Source: Sphingomonadales bacterium
GTDB taxonomy: Bacteria > Bacteroidota > Bacteroidia > Chitinophagales > Chitinophagaceae
Reading direction: 5' to 3'
DNA: 64,000 nucleotides
Assembly: GCA_016872155.1 (NCBI GenBank)
Contig: VHBB01000004.1
Coordinates: 112,549-176,548 of the forward strand
Made by a program: the position numbers and the translations under genes. Below, piece after piece: positions 45,022 to 54,789 of this stretch (position 1 is the stretch's first letter; every line of letters begins with the position of its first letter). The notes beneath the pieces were generated by a model. That model made no database searches and was not told the origin of the DNA. It saw only the letters and a program-made list of their open reading frames with translations.

Positions 45022-45609
45022 ATGAAAGCAATCCTCTTGACGCTGTTATTCGCTGGTCTTTTCTCTGTTGCCGCAAACGCTCAATTTCATTTGGGAATTA
45101 AGGCGGGCACCAACGTAACCAAAGTAGAGGGTCGATCCTTTCAAGATGAGTTTTCGTATGGCTATCAGTTGGGGGCTTTTGCCGAGATCAAACTCTCTAA
45201 GCAATTGACCTTGCAACCCGAGCTACTCATTAATCAGTACAAAGCCGCACTCGATACCAATTACAATAATCTACTCAACAATGCGCTGCGCGGGCTCAGC
45301 TCCGTTAAGCTCGATTATTTGTCTATTCCCATTTTGCTCAATTATAAGTTGGGAGGCGGTTTTATTTCGCTTCAGGCCGGGCCGCAGTTCGGAATCTTAT
45401 TCGACAAAAGCAATTCCTTTGGTCAAAATGCACAAAATGCATTTAAGCAGGGCGACCTTTCGATGCTGGGGGGCATACAGCTCAAGGTCGGAATTTTCAG
45501 GATCAACGGACGCTACTTTATTGGTCTTAGTGACATCAACGACCTGACCAACGATTCTCGCTGGAAAAACCAGGGTTTTCAGCTCTCTATTGGCATGGCG
45601 CTTCTCTAA
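45022..45609 (+). CDS. PorT-like outer-membrane beta-barrel protein
   Basis: 195 residues with a signal peptide (LTLLFAGLFSVAANAQ). The mature protein shows short amphipathic strands typical of a small outer-membrane barrel: FHLGIKAGTNVTKVEG, YGYQLGAFAEIKLSKQLTLQPELL, LDYLSIPILLNYKLGGGFISLQAGPQFG, FRINGRYFIGLSDI and ending FQLSIGMALL with an aromatic-poor terminus. This fits the PorT-like/OMP_b-brl_2 barrels that are frequent in Bacteroidota and mostly uncharacterised. It is transcribed from its own promoter-like element. Confidence 0.85.
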   Translation: MKAILLTLLFAGLFSVAANAQFHLGIKAGTNVTKVEGRSFQDEFSYGYQLGAFAEIKLSKQLTLQPELLINQYKAALDTNYNNLLNNALRGLSSVKLDYLSIPILLNYKLGGGFISLQAGPQFGILFDKSNSFGQNAQNAFKQGDLSMLGGIQLKVGIFRINGRYFIGLSDINDLTNDSRWKNQGFQLSIGMALL

Positions 45610-45672
45610 ATCAATCCATTTTGTCAGGTAGTCCTACCGGGGCATGATTGTTGGCTATTAGGTATTTCCGCG

Positions 45673-45717
45673 TTCTGTCATTGATTTTCCCTGCCTGCGG
45701 GCCTGGGGGTGACAGAA
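45673..45717. repeat. REP-like palindromic element before lon
   Basis: Perfect 8-bp inverted repeat TTCTGTCA (45673-45680)/TGACAGAA (45710-45717) enclosing a GC-rich centre with its own CCC/GGG and GCC/GGC pairing (CCTGCCTGCGGGC). The outer arm plus TCATT wording is like interspersed bacterial palindromes. Lies 20 nt before the lon start codon, so it may also shape the lon leader. Confidence 0.5.
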
Positions 45718-45736
45718 TGTCCAAACAATTATTACC

Positions 45737-48139
45737 ATGAGAGTCGACAACTTAGTCTTGCATCCCGAAGAAGAAATGGATTTTTTGCCTATCATTCCCC
45801 TTAATGAGGGTTCACAAGAGGACGGCCAAGAGATCGTGGTGCCCGACGCTATAGCGCTGTTGCCCCTTCGCAATACCGTTTTGTTTCCGGGGGTGGTGCT
45901 ACCCATTACCGTCGGAAGAGATAAAAGTATCAGGGCGGTTTTAGATGCCTACAAAGCAGATAAACTAATTGGGGTCGTAGCGCAAAAGGACAGTGCCGTA
46001 GAAGATCCGGGTGTGGCCGATCTGGAACGTATCGGTACCATTGCCCGTATTGTAAAGCTGATCAAGATGCCCGATGGAGGAACCACCATCATTATTCAGG
46101 GCAAGCTTCGTTTTAGCATCGAGTCGATCGTATCCGAAGATCCGTACTTTAAAGCGGCCATCAAGTCGCTGAGCGAAGAGACGGCTCCACAAGACGAAGA
46201 TTTCAATGCCTATGTGGCCAATATTAAAGAATTGGCCGCGCAGATCATTCAACTATCTCCCAATATTCCTGCCGAGGCGGGCATCATCTTGCGCAATATT
46301 GAGAATCCGGTTTTCTTAGTGCACTTCGTTGCCAGCAATTTAAATACCGACATACGAGAGAAACAACGTTTGCTCGAGATCGATCCGTTGCGTCAACGAG
46401 CCGATCTGCTGATGCAATTGTTGCAAAAAGAATTACAGTTTGCCGAACTGCGCAACAAGGTTACGGCCAAAACGCGCACAGAGCTCGATAAGCAGCAGCG
46501 GGAATATTTTTTGCAGCAGCAGCTCAAAAGCATCAAAGAAGAGCTGGGTGGCGATACCAATGTGCAAGAGGTAAAGGAGATGCAAAAAAAAGCCGAGGGT
46601 AAAACCTGGCCAGTCACTGCCAAAGAGGCCTTTAAAAAAGGGATCGAAAAGCTCGAGCGCATGCATCCCAGCACACCCGATTATTCGGTGGTCTATAATC
46701 ATCTCGATCTGATGCTCGATCTACCCTGGGATCATTGCACGCAAGATCACTACGACCTAAAAAAGGCCCGCACCACCCTCGATAAAGACCATTACGGTAT
46801 GCGCAAGATTAAAGAGCGCATCTTAGAACATTTGGCCGTGCTAAAGCTAAAGGGCGATATGAAAAGTCCAATCCTTTGTTTTGTGGGCCCTCCCGGAATT
46901 GGAAAGACCTCGTTGGGTAAAAGTATTGCGCATGCCCTGGGTAGAAAATATGTACGCCTTAGCTTAGGAGGATTGCACGACGAAAGCGAAATTCGAGGAC
47001 ATCGTAAAACGTATATCGGAGCTATGCCCGGACGCATCCTGCAATCGCTGCGTAAAGTGCAGTCCTCTAATCCGGTCATGATCTTGGACGAGATCGACAA
47101 GGTGGGATCTGATTTTAGAGGCGATCCCTCGTCGGCATTACTAGAGGTGCTCGATCCGGAGCAAAATCATTCGTTCTACGATAATTACTTAGAGTTGGAG
47201 TACGACTTAAGCAAAGTACTCTTTATCGCCACCGCCAACAACATTCAAAATGTGCAACCGGCTCTTCGCGATCGTCTCGAGATCATCGATCTAAGTGGCT
47301 ATGCCGTAGAAGAGAAGATCGAGATTGCCAAACGACATTTGATTCCGCGCCAAAAAGAGTTGCATGGATTAAAGAGTAGCGCTCTTCGCATAAGCGACAA
47401 GATTATAGAGAAGATCATTCAAGATTATACGAGAGAGAGCGGGGTGCGTGAGCTCGATCGACAGTTGGCCTCTTTAATGCGTTACGAAGCCAAAGAGTTG
47501 GTGATGAAAGAAAAGATCAAGCCCACTGTAGGGCCGGCCCTGATCGAAAAGATACTTGGCAAGCCGCGCTATAGCAATGACCTGTACAAGACCGTGCAAC
47601 AACCCGGCGTGGCCGTAGGATTGGCCTGGACCTATGTGGGCGGCGATATCCTGTTTATTGAAGCTACCGTCAGCGAAGGAAAGGGGGTCCTAACCTTAAC
47701 CGGTAATCTGGGCAATGTGATGAAAGAAAGTGCTACGACTGCGCTCACGTATCTGCAAAGCCATGCCCGAAAATACAAGATCGATCCGGCTCAGTTCGAA
47801 AAGTCGAATGTGCATGTGCATGTGCCCGAAGGTGCCGTGCCCAAAGACGGACCCAGTGCCGGTATTACGATGATGACGGCCATGGCATCGGCACTCACCG
47901 GCAAAAAGGTAAAACCCTTTTTAGCCATGACTGGAGAGATCACACTTCGTGGTCAAGTTTTGCCTGTAGGCGGTATCAAAGAAAAAGTGCTGGCGGCCAA
48001 GCGGGCAGGATTAAAAGAAATAATTCTTTGCGCTCAAAACGAAAAGGATGTCGAAGAGATCGAGCCCACTTTTATTAAGGGGGTAAAATTTCACTATGTA
48101 AAGAACATGTCGCAGGTACTAGAAGCAGCCTTGGTGTAA
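45737..48139 (+). CDS. lon: ATP-dependent Lon protease
   Basis: 800 residues, full length. Lon degrades misfolded and regulatory proteins. The N-terminal LON substrate domain (about 35-230; [21 protein letters not shown]) is followed by a coiled-coil (about 230-340), the AAA+ module with Walker [16 protein letters not shown] at about 384 and Walker [14 protein letters not shown], and the S16 protease domain with catalytic Ser in [15 protein letters not shown] at about 706 and Lys in [13 protein letters not shown] at about 749. A palindromic element stands right before the gene. Convergent with the GT4 gene. Confidence 0.97.
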   Translation: MRVDNLVLHPEEEMDFLPIIPLNEGSQEDGQEIVVPDAIALLPLRNTVLFPGVVLPITVGRDKSIRAVLDAYKADKLIGVVAQKDSAVEDPGVADLERIGTIARIVKLIKMPDGGTTIIIQGKLRFSIESIVSEDPYFKAAIKSLSEETAPQDEDFNAYVANIKELAAQIIQLSPNIPAEAGIILRNIENPVFLVHFVASNLNTDIREKQRLLEIDPLRQRADLLMQLLQKELQFAELRNKVTAKTRTELDKQQREYFLQQQLKSIKEELGGDTNVQEVKEMQKKAEGKTWPVTAKEAFKKGIEKLERMHPSTPDYSVVYNHLDLMLDLPWDHCTQDHYDLKKARTTLDKDHYGMRKIKERILEHLAVLKLKGDMKSPILCFVGPPGIGKTSLGKSIAHALGRKYVRLSLGGLHDESEIRGHRKTYIGAMPGRILQSLRKVQSSNPVMILDEIDKVGSDFRGDPSSALLEVLDPEQNHSFYDNYLELEYDLSKVLFIATANNIQNVQPALRDRLEIIDLSGYAVEEKIEIAKRHLIPRQKELHGLKSSALRISDKIIEKIIQDYTRESGVRELDRQLASLMRYEAKELVMKEKIKPTVGPALIEKILGKPRYSNDLYKTVQQPGVAVGLAWTYVGGDILFIEATVSEGKGVLTLTGNLGNVMKESATTALTYLQSHARKYKIDPAQFEKSNVHVHVPEGAVPKDGPSAGITMMTAMASALTGKKVKPFLAMTGEITLRGQVLPVGGIKEKVLAAKRAGLKEIILCAQNEKDVEEIEPTFIKGVKFHYVKNMSQVLEAALV

Positions 48140-48150
48140 GCCGCTAGCGT

Positions 48151-49308
48151 TTACGTGCGTCTGACTTCGTTATAGACTTGCATAACAGCGGCCGCCGTTC
48201 GTTCGGTGGTAAATTGCTGCGCATGCTGCCATCCGCGTTCGATCTGCTCGTGCACCCATGCCTTGTCGGTGGCCGTGCGCTGCATGGCCCCAGCAATCTC
48301 TTCTGCGCTATCGGGGTCTACATAAATAGCGCCCGCTCCGCCCGCTTCGGGAAGGCAAGAGCGATTTGAGGTAATAACCGCTACCTGGCTGCAAAGACCT
48401 TCTAGTACCGGAATACCAAACCCCTCAAAATAAGAAGGATACAGAAGCGCCGTGGCCATCTGGTAAATGGCCGGAAAGTCTTTTGCGTTAATAAAATCAC
48501 TATCGCTGCGGCAAGCGGGTTCGTCCGATAAAAAGCGGATGCGATTTTCAAGCCCTTGTTCAGTTATATAACGCTGTACTTTTCTTTTATACGCCGCTCC
48601 GCTTCCAATAACCAGTAACGGAATATCCACGGTCGCACCGAGCAGCTTTACCGCTTTACAGGTGTTCAAGAGATTTTTTCTTTCAATAACCGAGCCTACC
48701 GATAAAAAATAACAAGCGGGGAGGTTGTACTTTTTTCTAATTCGCTCTTTTTCGGTTTGGCTTACGGGTTGATAAAATTGCGGGTTACAACTTTGATAGC
48801 AAACGCTTATTTTTCTTTCGTCTGTCTGGTAAAATTCAATAAGATCGGCTTTGGTTTGTTCGCTAATGGCAATGATGCGGTCGGCCTTTTTACAGGCATA
48901 GCGAAACTTTCGGTCATAGATCTGTCTGTCTATCCACTTATATTGTTTTGGATAACGCTCCGGGATCAGATCGTGCATGGTAACCACAGTTGCTATTGGG
49001 GTACGGTCAATGCCAAAGGGTAGTTCGTGACTTAATCCGTGATAGAGATCGATCTTGTTTTGTGTCAACCATTTTTTGCACCCGTTACTTCGCCATGCAC
49101 TAGTGAATAACTGATCAACTGGATTTTTGGGCAAGACTTCGTGCAGGGCCGACCCTTGAACCGAAAATCGCTTGCCGGGCCGCGGGTTCAATAAAAAATA
49201 CGCATGCTCGGGGTAATGCCTCGAAAGTGATTCAATAAGGGTGCGGCTATAGTGCCCCAGTCCGGTACCATTATGAAAGGCCCGTTTGGCATCGAAGGCA
49301 ATTTGCAT
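48151..49308 (-). CDS. GT4-family glycosyltransferase
   Basis: 385 residues, GT-B fold. N-terminal acceptor domain starts FDAKRAFHNGTGLGHYSRTL (glycine-rich loop); the C-terminal donor-binding domain has YFLSVGSVIERKNLLNT, a VIGSGAAYKRKVQRY stretch and the E-x7-E motif in LYPSYFEGFGIPVLEGLCSQ. It probably transfers a nucleotide-sugar unit in cell-surface polysaccharide or lipopolysaccharide synthesis; no other glycan genes are adjacent. The -7 element at 49313-49320 (minus strand) ends 4 nt before the ATG, confirming the start and implying a leaderless message. Confidence 0.92.
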   Translation of the reverse strand: MQIAFDAKRAFHNGTGLGHYSRTLIESLSRHYPEHAYFLLNPRPGKRFSVQGSALHEVLPKNPVDQLFTSAWRSNGCKKWLTQNKIDLYHGLSHELPFGIDRTPIATVVTMHDLIPERYPKQYKWIDRQIYDRKFRYACKKADRIIAISEQTKADLIEFYQTDERKISVCYQSCNPQFYQPVSQTEKERIRKKYNLPACYFLSVGSVIERKNLLNTCKAVKLLGATVDIPLLVIGSGAAYKRKVQRYITEQGLENRIRFLSDEPACRSDSDFINAKDFPAIYQMATALLYPSYFEGFGIPVLEGLCSQVAVITSNRSCLPEAGGAGAIYVDPDSAEEIAGAMQRTATDKAWVHEQIERGWQHAQQFTTERTAAAVMQVYNEVRRT

Positions 49309-49312
49309 GACT

Positions 49313-49320
49313 CAAAGATA
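49313..49320 (-). promoter_or_regulatory. -7 element (TATCTTTG, minus strand) of the GT4 gene
   Basis: Exact TAnnTTTG on the minus strand, 4 nt before the ATG at 49308. Confidence 0.6.
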
Positions 49321-49345
49321 AGTGTCTCCCTGCTGGCCGGTAGCT

Positions 49346-50296
49346 TCAATAGCTAACCGGGCATTTTAGTCGTTTGTCTTTTTGTCTAAAGAGGCGTTTG
49401 CCAAAATGGATCGTCTGGCTAAAGAAAGCGTCTTGTTGGGCCGGATTTCCACGCGAAAGTGTCGTTTGGTAGGGGGCCAGCCCTCCCAGATCGTACTTGC
49501 CTCGATAATATAAGCGCTTAGCACGCGCAGCATCGGCTGCCGAAAGGTAATTATCGAATGTAGCGGGGTCCACGTAAAAAGAGGCGCTTACATTATCGAC
49601 CTGATCGGTAAATAATTTTCTGTACAGGATTTCAACGCCAATAAAAAGAGTTGAATTAATATAGTATTTTAACCCCAGTCCGCTATTTAAATTAAATTGG
49701 GTAAGCCTGTAGGGTTTACTCTGTGGGTACTCGTTAAAGCCCTGCCCTTCTAAGCGAAGTGGTTGAAGGGCTACCCAGCGGCCATCCACATCTTTTGCTT
49801 TGGGATTAAAGTGAAAGAGACCTGCTCCTGTAAGCGCATAGGGTTGGATCTTTGTGAGTAGCGAACCGGCCTTTGCCGGAATCAATTGTAGCGGATAAAG
49901 TGCCAGGGCTAAATAGAATTCTTGCGTCCCCGAGCGAAACTGTAGATTACGATTGTAGCGAAAGATGTCGTTGGGCGTAATGGCAGGGGAGTGAATATCG
50001 TTACCTGATACCATTCCCAGTTGAAAGGCGGCCCTAATGCTAAACCAATCGAGGGGATGCAAATTGAGATAAGCGCCGACACTGGGCCGAGTTTCTTCCC
50101 AATCAACATCTTTTATGAACTTGGTGCCGGCTCCTGTGCTTCCTCCGAGATCACCCAAAAAAATCTGAGGCCCACTGTTTACACCGACCTCGAGTTTTTG
50201 TAGCCAACGATTAGAGGGTTGCGCCCGTAATAGTGCGGGAGAAAAGCATAGCAACGCATTTGTTAAAATTAATAGCCCTTGTTTCAAGCAGCGCAA
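49346..50296 (-). CDS. Outer-membrane beta-barrel protein (DUF6089-like)
   Basis: 316 residues. Signal peptide (LLILTNALLCFSPALLRAQ) and a mature part of amphipathic beta-strands: LEVGVNSGPQIFLGDLGG, ETRPSVGAYLNLHPLDWFSIRAAF, EFYLALALYPLQLI, PYALTGAGLFHFNPKAK, LTQFNLNSGLGLKYYINSTLFIGVEILYRKLFTDQV. The F/Y-LGDLGG start and overall length resemble the DUF6089 barrels of Bacteroidota. Function unknown; probably an outer-membrane channel or structural protein. It lies downstream of the copper-monooxygenase-like gene in the same direction with a 50-nt gap, and could be in the same transcription unit. Confidence 0.78.
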   Translation of the reverse strand: MRCLKQGLLILTNALLCFSPALLRAQPSNRWLQKLEVGVNSGPQIFLGDLGGSTGAGTKFIKDVDWEETRPSVGAYLNLHPLDWFSIRAAFQLGMVSGNDIHSPAITPNDIFRYNRNLQFRSGTQEFYLALALYPLQLIPAKAGSLLTKIQPYALTGAGLFHFNPKAKDVDGRWVALQPLRLEGQGFNEYPQSKPYRLTQFNLNSGLGLKYYINSTLFIGVEILYRKLFTDQVDNVSASFYVDPATFDNYLSAADAARAKRLYYRGKYDLGGLAPYQTTLSRGNPAQQDAFFSQTIHFGKRLFRQKDKRLKCPVSY

Positions 50297-50346
50297 TTTG
50301 TACTTTAACGACCAGCGCTAAAAAAAATTGCGGTTCTATCGTTCGC

Positions 50347-51687
50347 TTAGTAATAATAACCAAAGATGATGTTCATTTCATCTTGACTGGTAAGTCCAAA
50401 CGACACAGGCTGTGACGTGTTATTAAAGTAGGTAACCTCAGAAGTTAATCCCTGGCCAGGTTGTAAAATTATAGGGGTAGCGTACGAGAGCACCAGCGGA
50501 TGTTCCCAACTGGTATTGGTGTAGACGACCTCTCCATTTCTGGGCCCGCCGAAAATTTTGATCACGAAGCGCTCGCCCATTTTATGAAAGTGAGAGGTAA
50601 GCATCACTACGCGGGTAAGAGCGCTGAATGTGAAATTTTTGGTAAAGGTTCTGCGGGTGTTGGCAGGAATCGAAATTTCAAAATTATTCAGGTCAAGCGT
50701 TTTGGCCTCGTACTGAACGGCACCGCGCGGAACGGTATAAAAGTTAATGTAATTCTGGCCGGTCAGTGTAAACAGGGTGCGGTTAAAATAGTGTGCATTG
50801 AGATCGACCGGTGTACCGGGTGCCATCTTGATAGCTACTCCGGTAGGCAGGGTAATATCGGTATTGACATCCGTTCCCCCTCCCATAAATACGTGGTTTT
50901 GCATCTCAAGCAGGGTAGAAGAGTTCGTGGTACCGGTTACAGGGTCTCTCAAGTCGCGCAATACATTGAGCGCCGGTAGCAGGTTTGAATTTCTGAAACC
51001 ATAGACCACAAAGTGATGGCTGTTGTTGCCACCGCGCATCTGTAGTCGGTTTACAAAAACCGTATCGGTATTAGGACTGTTCTTGCGAACAAACACCTCG
51101 CGTTCAAAATTTTTGGGAATATCAAAAGGACTAATGGTCATCTGAAATCCCGTGCCGGCAGCAGGAGGAGTCAGTGGTTGCACTTCGGCCTGACAAGGAC
51201 TGTTGTCTTTAAGCAACGCATCGTCTACCGCTGAACCCGTTTTACTGGCACCCTGGTCAATCCATTGTTTAATAAATTCTACCTGGCCTTTGCTGAGCAC
51301 CTGACCTCCCAGTGGCATGGGCGCTCCAATATTGCCCAGGGCCGGGTGATGCCCGGTTTCGCAGGTAATTTTATGATAGAGCAGACTTAAATCGGATGCA
51401 CCGGGTTTGACCAGTTTTAATCCGTACACAGCAGCAGCCGAATTCTGGGGTGTTTGGTTGATGAGCTCATCCCAGGCCTGTCCTTCGGTAAGTAGTAGTT
51501 TGTGCTGCGTATAGGTGGCATCGGCCGTGCTGGCATGACAACCCGCTACGGCACAAGTGGGGGTGAGTATCTGTTCTTGTATCAACTCAAAATCGGGACG
51601 ACCTTCTGCCTTTTTGGTGCAAGAAGAAAAGGCCACACTCAGCGCTGCCAACGAGGCCATAAAAAAAACTGATCCACTTACCTTCAT
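50347..51687 (-). CDS. Lipoprotein with cytochrome-like N-terminus and copper type II monooxygenase-like domains
   Basis: 446 residues. A lipobox (FSSC, Cys 23) anchors it. Residues about 35-160 resemble planctomycete-type cytochrome C domains: a CAVAGCH motif (C-x4-C-H at 45-51, not the standard C-x2-C-H), MPLGGQVLSKGQVEFIKQWIDQGA at the end. Residues about 175-440 look like a PHM/DBM-type copper monooxygenase: paired His in NNSHHFVVYGF near 222, then SHFHKMGERFVIKIFGG with an H-x-H near 365. This suggests copper-dependent oxidation with electrons delivered from a haem, but neither cofactor is proven. A near-match -7 (TACCTTTA, 51692-51699) stands 4 nt before the start. Confidence 0.7.
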   Translation of the reverse strand: MKVSGSVFFMASLAALSVAFSSCTKKAEGRPDFELIQEQILTPTCAVAGCHASTADATYTQHKLLLTEGQAWDELINQTPQNSAAAVYGLKLVKPGASDLSLLYHKITCETGHHPALGNIGAPMPLGGQVLSKGQVEFIKQWIDQGASKTGSAVDDALLKDNSPCQAEVQPLTPPAAGTGFQMTISPFDIPKNFEREVFVRKNSPNTDTVFVNRLQMRGGNNSHHFVVYGFRNSNLLPALNVLRDLRDPVTGTTNSSTLLEMQNHVFMGGGTDVNTDITLPTGVAIKMAPGTPVDLNAHYFNRTLFTLTGQNYINFYTVPRGAVQYEAKTLDLNNFEISIPANTRRTFTKNFTFSALTRVVMLTSHFHKMGERFVIKIFGGPRNGEVVYTNTSWEHPLVLSYATPIILQPGQGLTSEVTYFNNTSQPVSFGLTSQDEMNIIFGYYY

Positions 51688-51732
51688 AGACTAAAGGTAG
51701 TGAATCAGTTTAAAAAAAATAGCGGCCAGAGC

Positions 51733-54700
51733 TTACAGCAGTCGCTCAAATTCTCTTTTGATCTGCGCGAACTCTTGTTCCAATACCTCTATGGCTCCGG
51801 TCTTAGAGGCAGAGAAGGGCTCCAGCGACGTGCAAAGGGCTATGTATACATCCGCTAATCGACGGCGGTATTTGAACTCGTCGAAAAAGACGGTCTTGCG
51901 ATTGGTCTCGATGATCTCTTTGCGAAGGCTATCGAGTTGTTGGTATTGTCTTTCTTGTGCGGCATTGCGGGCATCGATCTTTTTAAGTGAGGCCAGTCGT
52001 TTATTGAGCGAATCCACCAGGTAGTACAAGTCTTCTTGTACTTTAAAGAGACGCATCGTTTGGGCAAATAGCAAATCGAGTCGGGCCTTTGTAAATCCTT
52101 TCGAAGGATTTTCGAGTAACTGAAAGGATTGCTCGTATTTTTTATCGCCAATGGTTATAACGGCCTTGTAAGTGCCAATAGGGGCGCGGGGTCCGATCAC
52201 CGAGGCAAACAGTACCAGAGAGCCGGCTGTGAATCCACCCGTAGCTACTTTGCAGGGATTTTGATCTAGCCCCCAGAACACTTTGTTAAGACCTTTGGCC
52301 GTTCCACCATTCAGGTCTTTGATCTTATTGCCTTTGTTGTCGTAGATGATAATTTTTACGGCTTGCGAAGAGCGCTCTTTAAGATAGTATTCGAAAGCGG
52401 GCAAATTCGCTTTGTTGCCTGCCGTCCATCCTTCTAAGTTGCCATAACCCGAAGGGGTTTGAGCAGATACATCGTAGACAAAAGGGTTAACAGGATAAAA
52501 GATCAACTCTTGCGATAAGTCCGATTTGGCGAGTGCTCGTAGCGAAGAAAGATTGTCTAAGACATAAATACCTCGCCCGTGCGTACCAATGGCCAGGTCT
52601 CCGCTGTTAGCGATTCTCAGATCTCGCACCAGCGCATACCAGGGCAGGTTTTGATATTTACTTCTCATCCAATTGGCCCCGCCATCGAGCGAAATAAAGA
52701 GTCCCATCTCGGTCCCTAAGAAAAGCAGGTCGGCATTTTGCGGATCTTGGCGAATTACGTGCGCAAAGCCCGTCCATTCGGCCGATTGCAGGCGTTTAAA
52801 GGTTTTTCCGGCATCGTTACTAACCACCAGGTACGGTTTGTGATCGCCGTACATATGATTTTCGAGGGTTACAAAAACCTGGTTGGGGTTAACGGCCGAG
52901 ATTTCGATACAAGAGATCCAGGCCGCTTTGGGAACACCCGTTTCCCAAATGCGTGCAGAGAGATTCGTCCAGTTCTTGCCTCCGTTGTTGGTGTATTGCA
53001 AGTTGCCATCGTCGGTTCCGACCCAAATAATATCCTCGTTGCGGGGGTCTTGCGCCAGCGTAAAAATGGTGCAGTGGTTTTCTGCACTGGTATTGTCTCC
53101 GGTCACGCCACCACTTTTCTCGGTTTTTTGTTTGGCTTTATCGTTCGTAGTAAGGTCGGGCGAAATTTTTATCCAGTTGGTTCCTTCGTCTACCGATTTA
53201 TATAAAAACTGATTGGCCGTATACAGATTATAACCACCCGGTCTTTTGTTGCTCTTTGCCGTTACAATGGGGGTATTCCAGTTCCATCTATGCAGTTCTT
53301 CTCCGGGGTTGCGTTGTGGTTTGATGCCATACGAAAGTCCGGTCTTTAGGTTAACGCGATTGATCTCGCCTCCTTGCGATTCTGCATAGACGATGTTGGA
53401 GTTGATCGGAGAGGGTTCTACCCAAAATCCATCGCCCCCATTTAAAAATTGCCAATCGGTGCTCGCGACACCTCCGGGCGAAGAGCTGGGTGCCATCCAA
53501 GAGCCGTTGTCTTGCAAACCGCCATATACATTGAATGGTTTATCGTTACTTACACTCACATGATAGAACTGACCCACCGGCAAATTATTTAAGAATGCCC
53601 AGGAGAGTCCTTTGTTATGGCTTACATAAACGCCGCCATCGGTACCCAGGTAAAGCGTATTGGTATTTTCGGGATTGATCCATAGGGCATGGTGGTCGGC
53701 GTGCGGTACTATGTCCGAAAACAATTGTCCCGACCAGGAATATCCGCCGTCGGTAGAGTATTGAAAATCGAAAGCCGGGCGGTAGACGCGCTTTGGATCT
53801 TTGGGGTCGAACTCGAGTGTGCTGAAATAAAAAGGTCTTGCCGTAATGTTATCGGTAGAGGCCATTTTTTTCCAACTCAGTCCTTCGTCTTGCGAAATAT
53901 ACAAGCCGGGCACAGAGGCTTCTACGATCGCTAAGACTTCTTGTGGCTTAGAAGGATTGATTCTAATTACGATCCTGCCCATTTCTCCTTCGGGCAGGCC
54001 GGTGGTAACTTTTAACCAGGTCTTACCACCATCGGTAGAGCGAAACAAACCGCTGCCTTTTCCGCCTGAGTAAAATGAGAAAGGCTGTCTTCTGAATTGC
54101 CAAAAACTGGCCAGCAAAATGTTAGGATCGCGCGGGCTTACCGCCAGATCGGCGCAGCCAGTGTTCTCATCTACGTATAAAATTTTTTCCCAGGTTTTTC
54201 CGGCATCAGTAGTGGCATACAGACCGCGATGCGTACTAGAAGACCATAGCGGTCCCGGGGCCGCTACCAATAAACGCTTCGTATTTTTTGGATCGATCCA
54301 GATCTTACTGATGTGTTCGGTGCTGTCGAGCCCGATCTTTTGCCAGTTGGCACCTGCATCGGTGGTCTTGTACATGCCGTCGCCAATAGAAACTGAGTTG
54401 CGCATATTACTCTCTCCGGTAGCGGCATAGATGGTCTTGGCCGAGGTAGGGTCAATAGCTAGTGCGCCTATCGATTGACAGTACTTATCAAATACCGGTG
54501 TAAAGGTGATACCGCCATTGAGACTTTTCCAAATGCCTCCTCCGGCCGTTCCTACAAAAAGATTAATCTGGTTATCAACCGTGGTCCCTTCAATAGAGGT
54601 AATGCGGCCGCTCATAGAAGAAGGCCCCAGGTTGCGCGCCGACATCGATTGAAAATAAGAGGAGTTGAGTTCTACTTTGTTTTGTTGTGCCTGGCTAAGG

Positions 54701-54759
54701 GTAACGACACAAAGCAGGATGGCCATAGTAAGGACAGGCCGAAAAAAAGGCTTCAGCAT
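51733..54759 (-). CDS. Secreted BNR/VPS10-like propeller protein with C-terminal helical extension
   Basis: 1008 residues with signal peptide (MAILLCVVTLSQAQQ). About residues 25-720 form repeated propeller blades with the same Asp-box words as the protein at 15985-18525: KSLNGGITFTPVF, TTDAGANWQKIG, STDGGKTWLKVT, YTNNGGKNWTNLS, SNDAGKTFKRLQ, SLDGGANWMRS; the N-terminal NLGPSSMSGRITSIEG aligns with FRSIGPSIMSGRVVDVEA of that paralogue. The extra C-terminal region (about 760-1008) contains an Ig-like strand domain (VKIIIYDNKGNKIKDL) and a long coiled coil (LLFAQTMRLFKVQEDLYYL onward). No catalytic site is evident. Roles in binding or degrading extracellular polymers are only suggested by the fold. 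Confidence 0.87.
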   Translation of the reverse strand: MLKPFFRPVLTMAILLCVVTLSQAQQNKVELNSSYFQSMSARNLGPSSMSGRITSIEGTTVDNQINLFVGTAGGGIWKSLNGGITFTPVFDKYCQSIGALAIDPTSAKTIYAATGESNMRNSVSIGDGMYKTTDAGANWQKIGLDSTEHISKIWIDPKNTKRLLVAAPGPLWSSSTHRGLYATTDAGKTWEKILYVDENTGCADLAVSPRDPNILLASFWQFRRQPFSFYSGGKGSGLFRSTDGGKTWLKVTTGLPEGEMGRIVIRINPSKPQEVLAIVEASVPGLYISQDEGLSWKKMASTDNITARPFYFSTLEFDPKDPKRVYRPAFDFQYSTDGGYSWSGQLFSDIVPHADHHALWINPENTNTLYLGTDGGVYVSHNKGLSWAFLNNLPVGQFYHVSVSNDKPFNVYGGLQDNGSWMAPSSSPGGVASTDWQFLNGGDGFWVEPSPINSNIVYAESQGGEINRVNLKTGLSYGIKPQRNPGEELHRWNWNTPIVTAKSNKRPGGYNLYTANQFLYKSVDEGTNWIKISPDLTTNDKAKQKTEKSGGVTGDNTSAENHCTIFTLAQDPRNEDIIWVGTDDGNLQYTNNGGKNWTNLSARIWETGVPKAAWISCIEISAVNPNQVFVTLENHMYGDHKPYLVVSNDAGKTFKRLQSAEWTGFAHVIRQDPQNADLLFLGTEMGLFISLDGGANWMRSKYQNLPWYALVRDLRIANSGDLAIGTHGRGIYVLDNLSSLRALAKSDLSQELIFYPVNPFVYDVSAQTPSGYGNLEGWTAGNKANLPAFEYYLKERSSQAVKIIIYDNKGNKIKDLNGGTAKGLNKVFWGLDQNPCKVATGGFTAGSLVLFASVIGPRAPIGTYKAVITIGDKKYEQSFQLLENPSKGFTKARLDLLFAQTMRLFKVQEDLYYLVDSLNKRLASLKKIDARNAAQERQYQQLDSLRKEIIETNRKTVFFDEFKYRRRLADVYIALCTSLEPFSASKTGAIEVLEQEFAQIKREFERLL

Positions 54760-54789
54760 ATACGATAAATTAAAGTGAGCAAAAATTAA

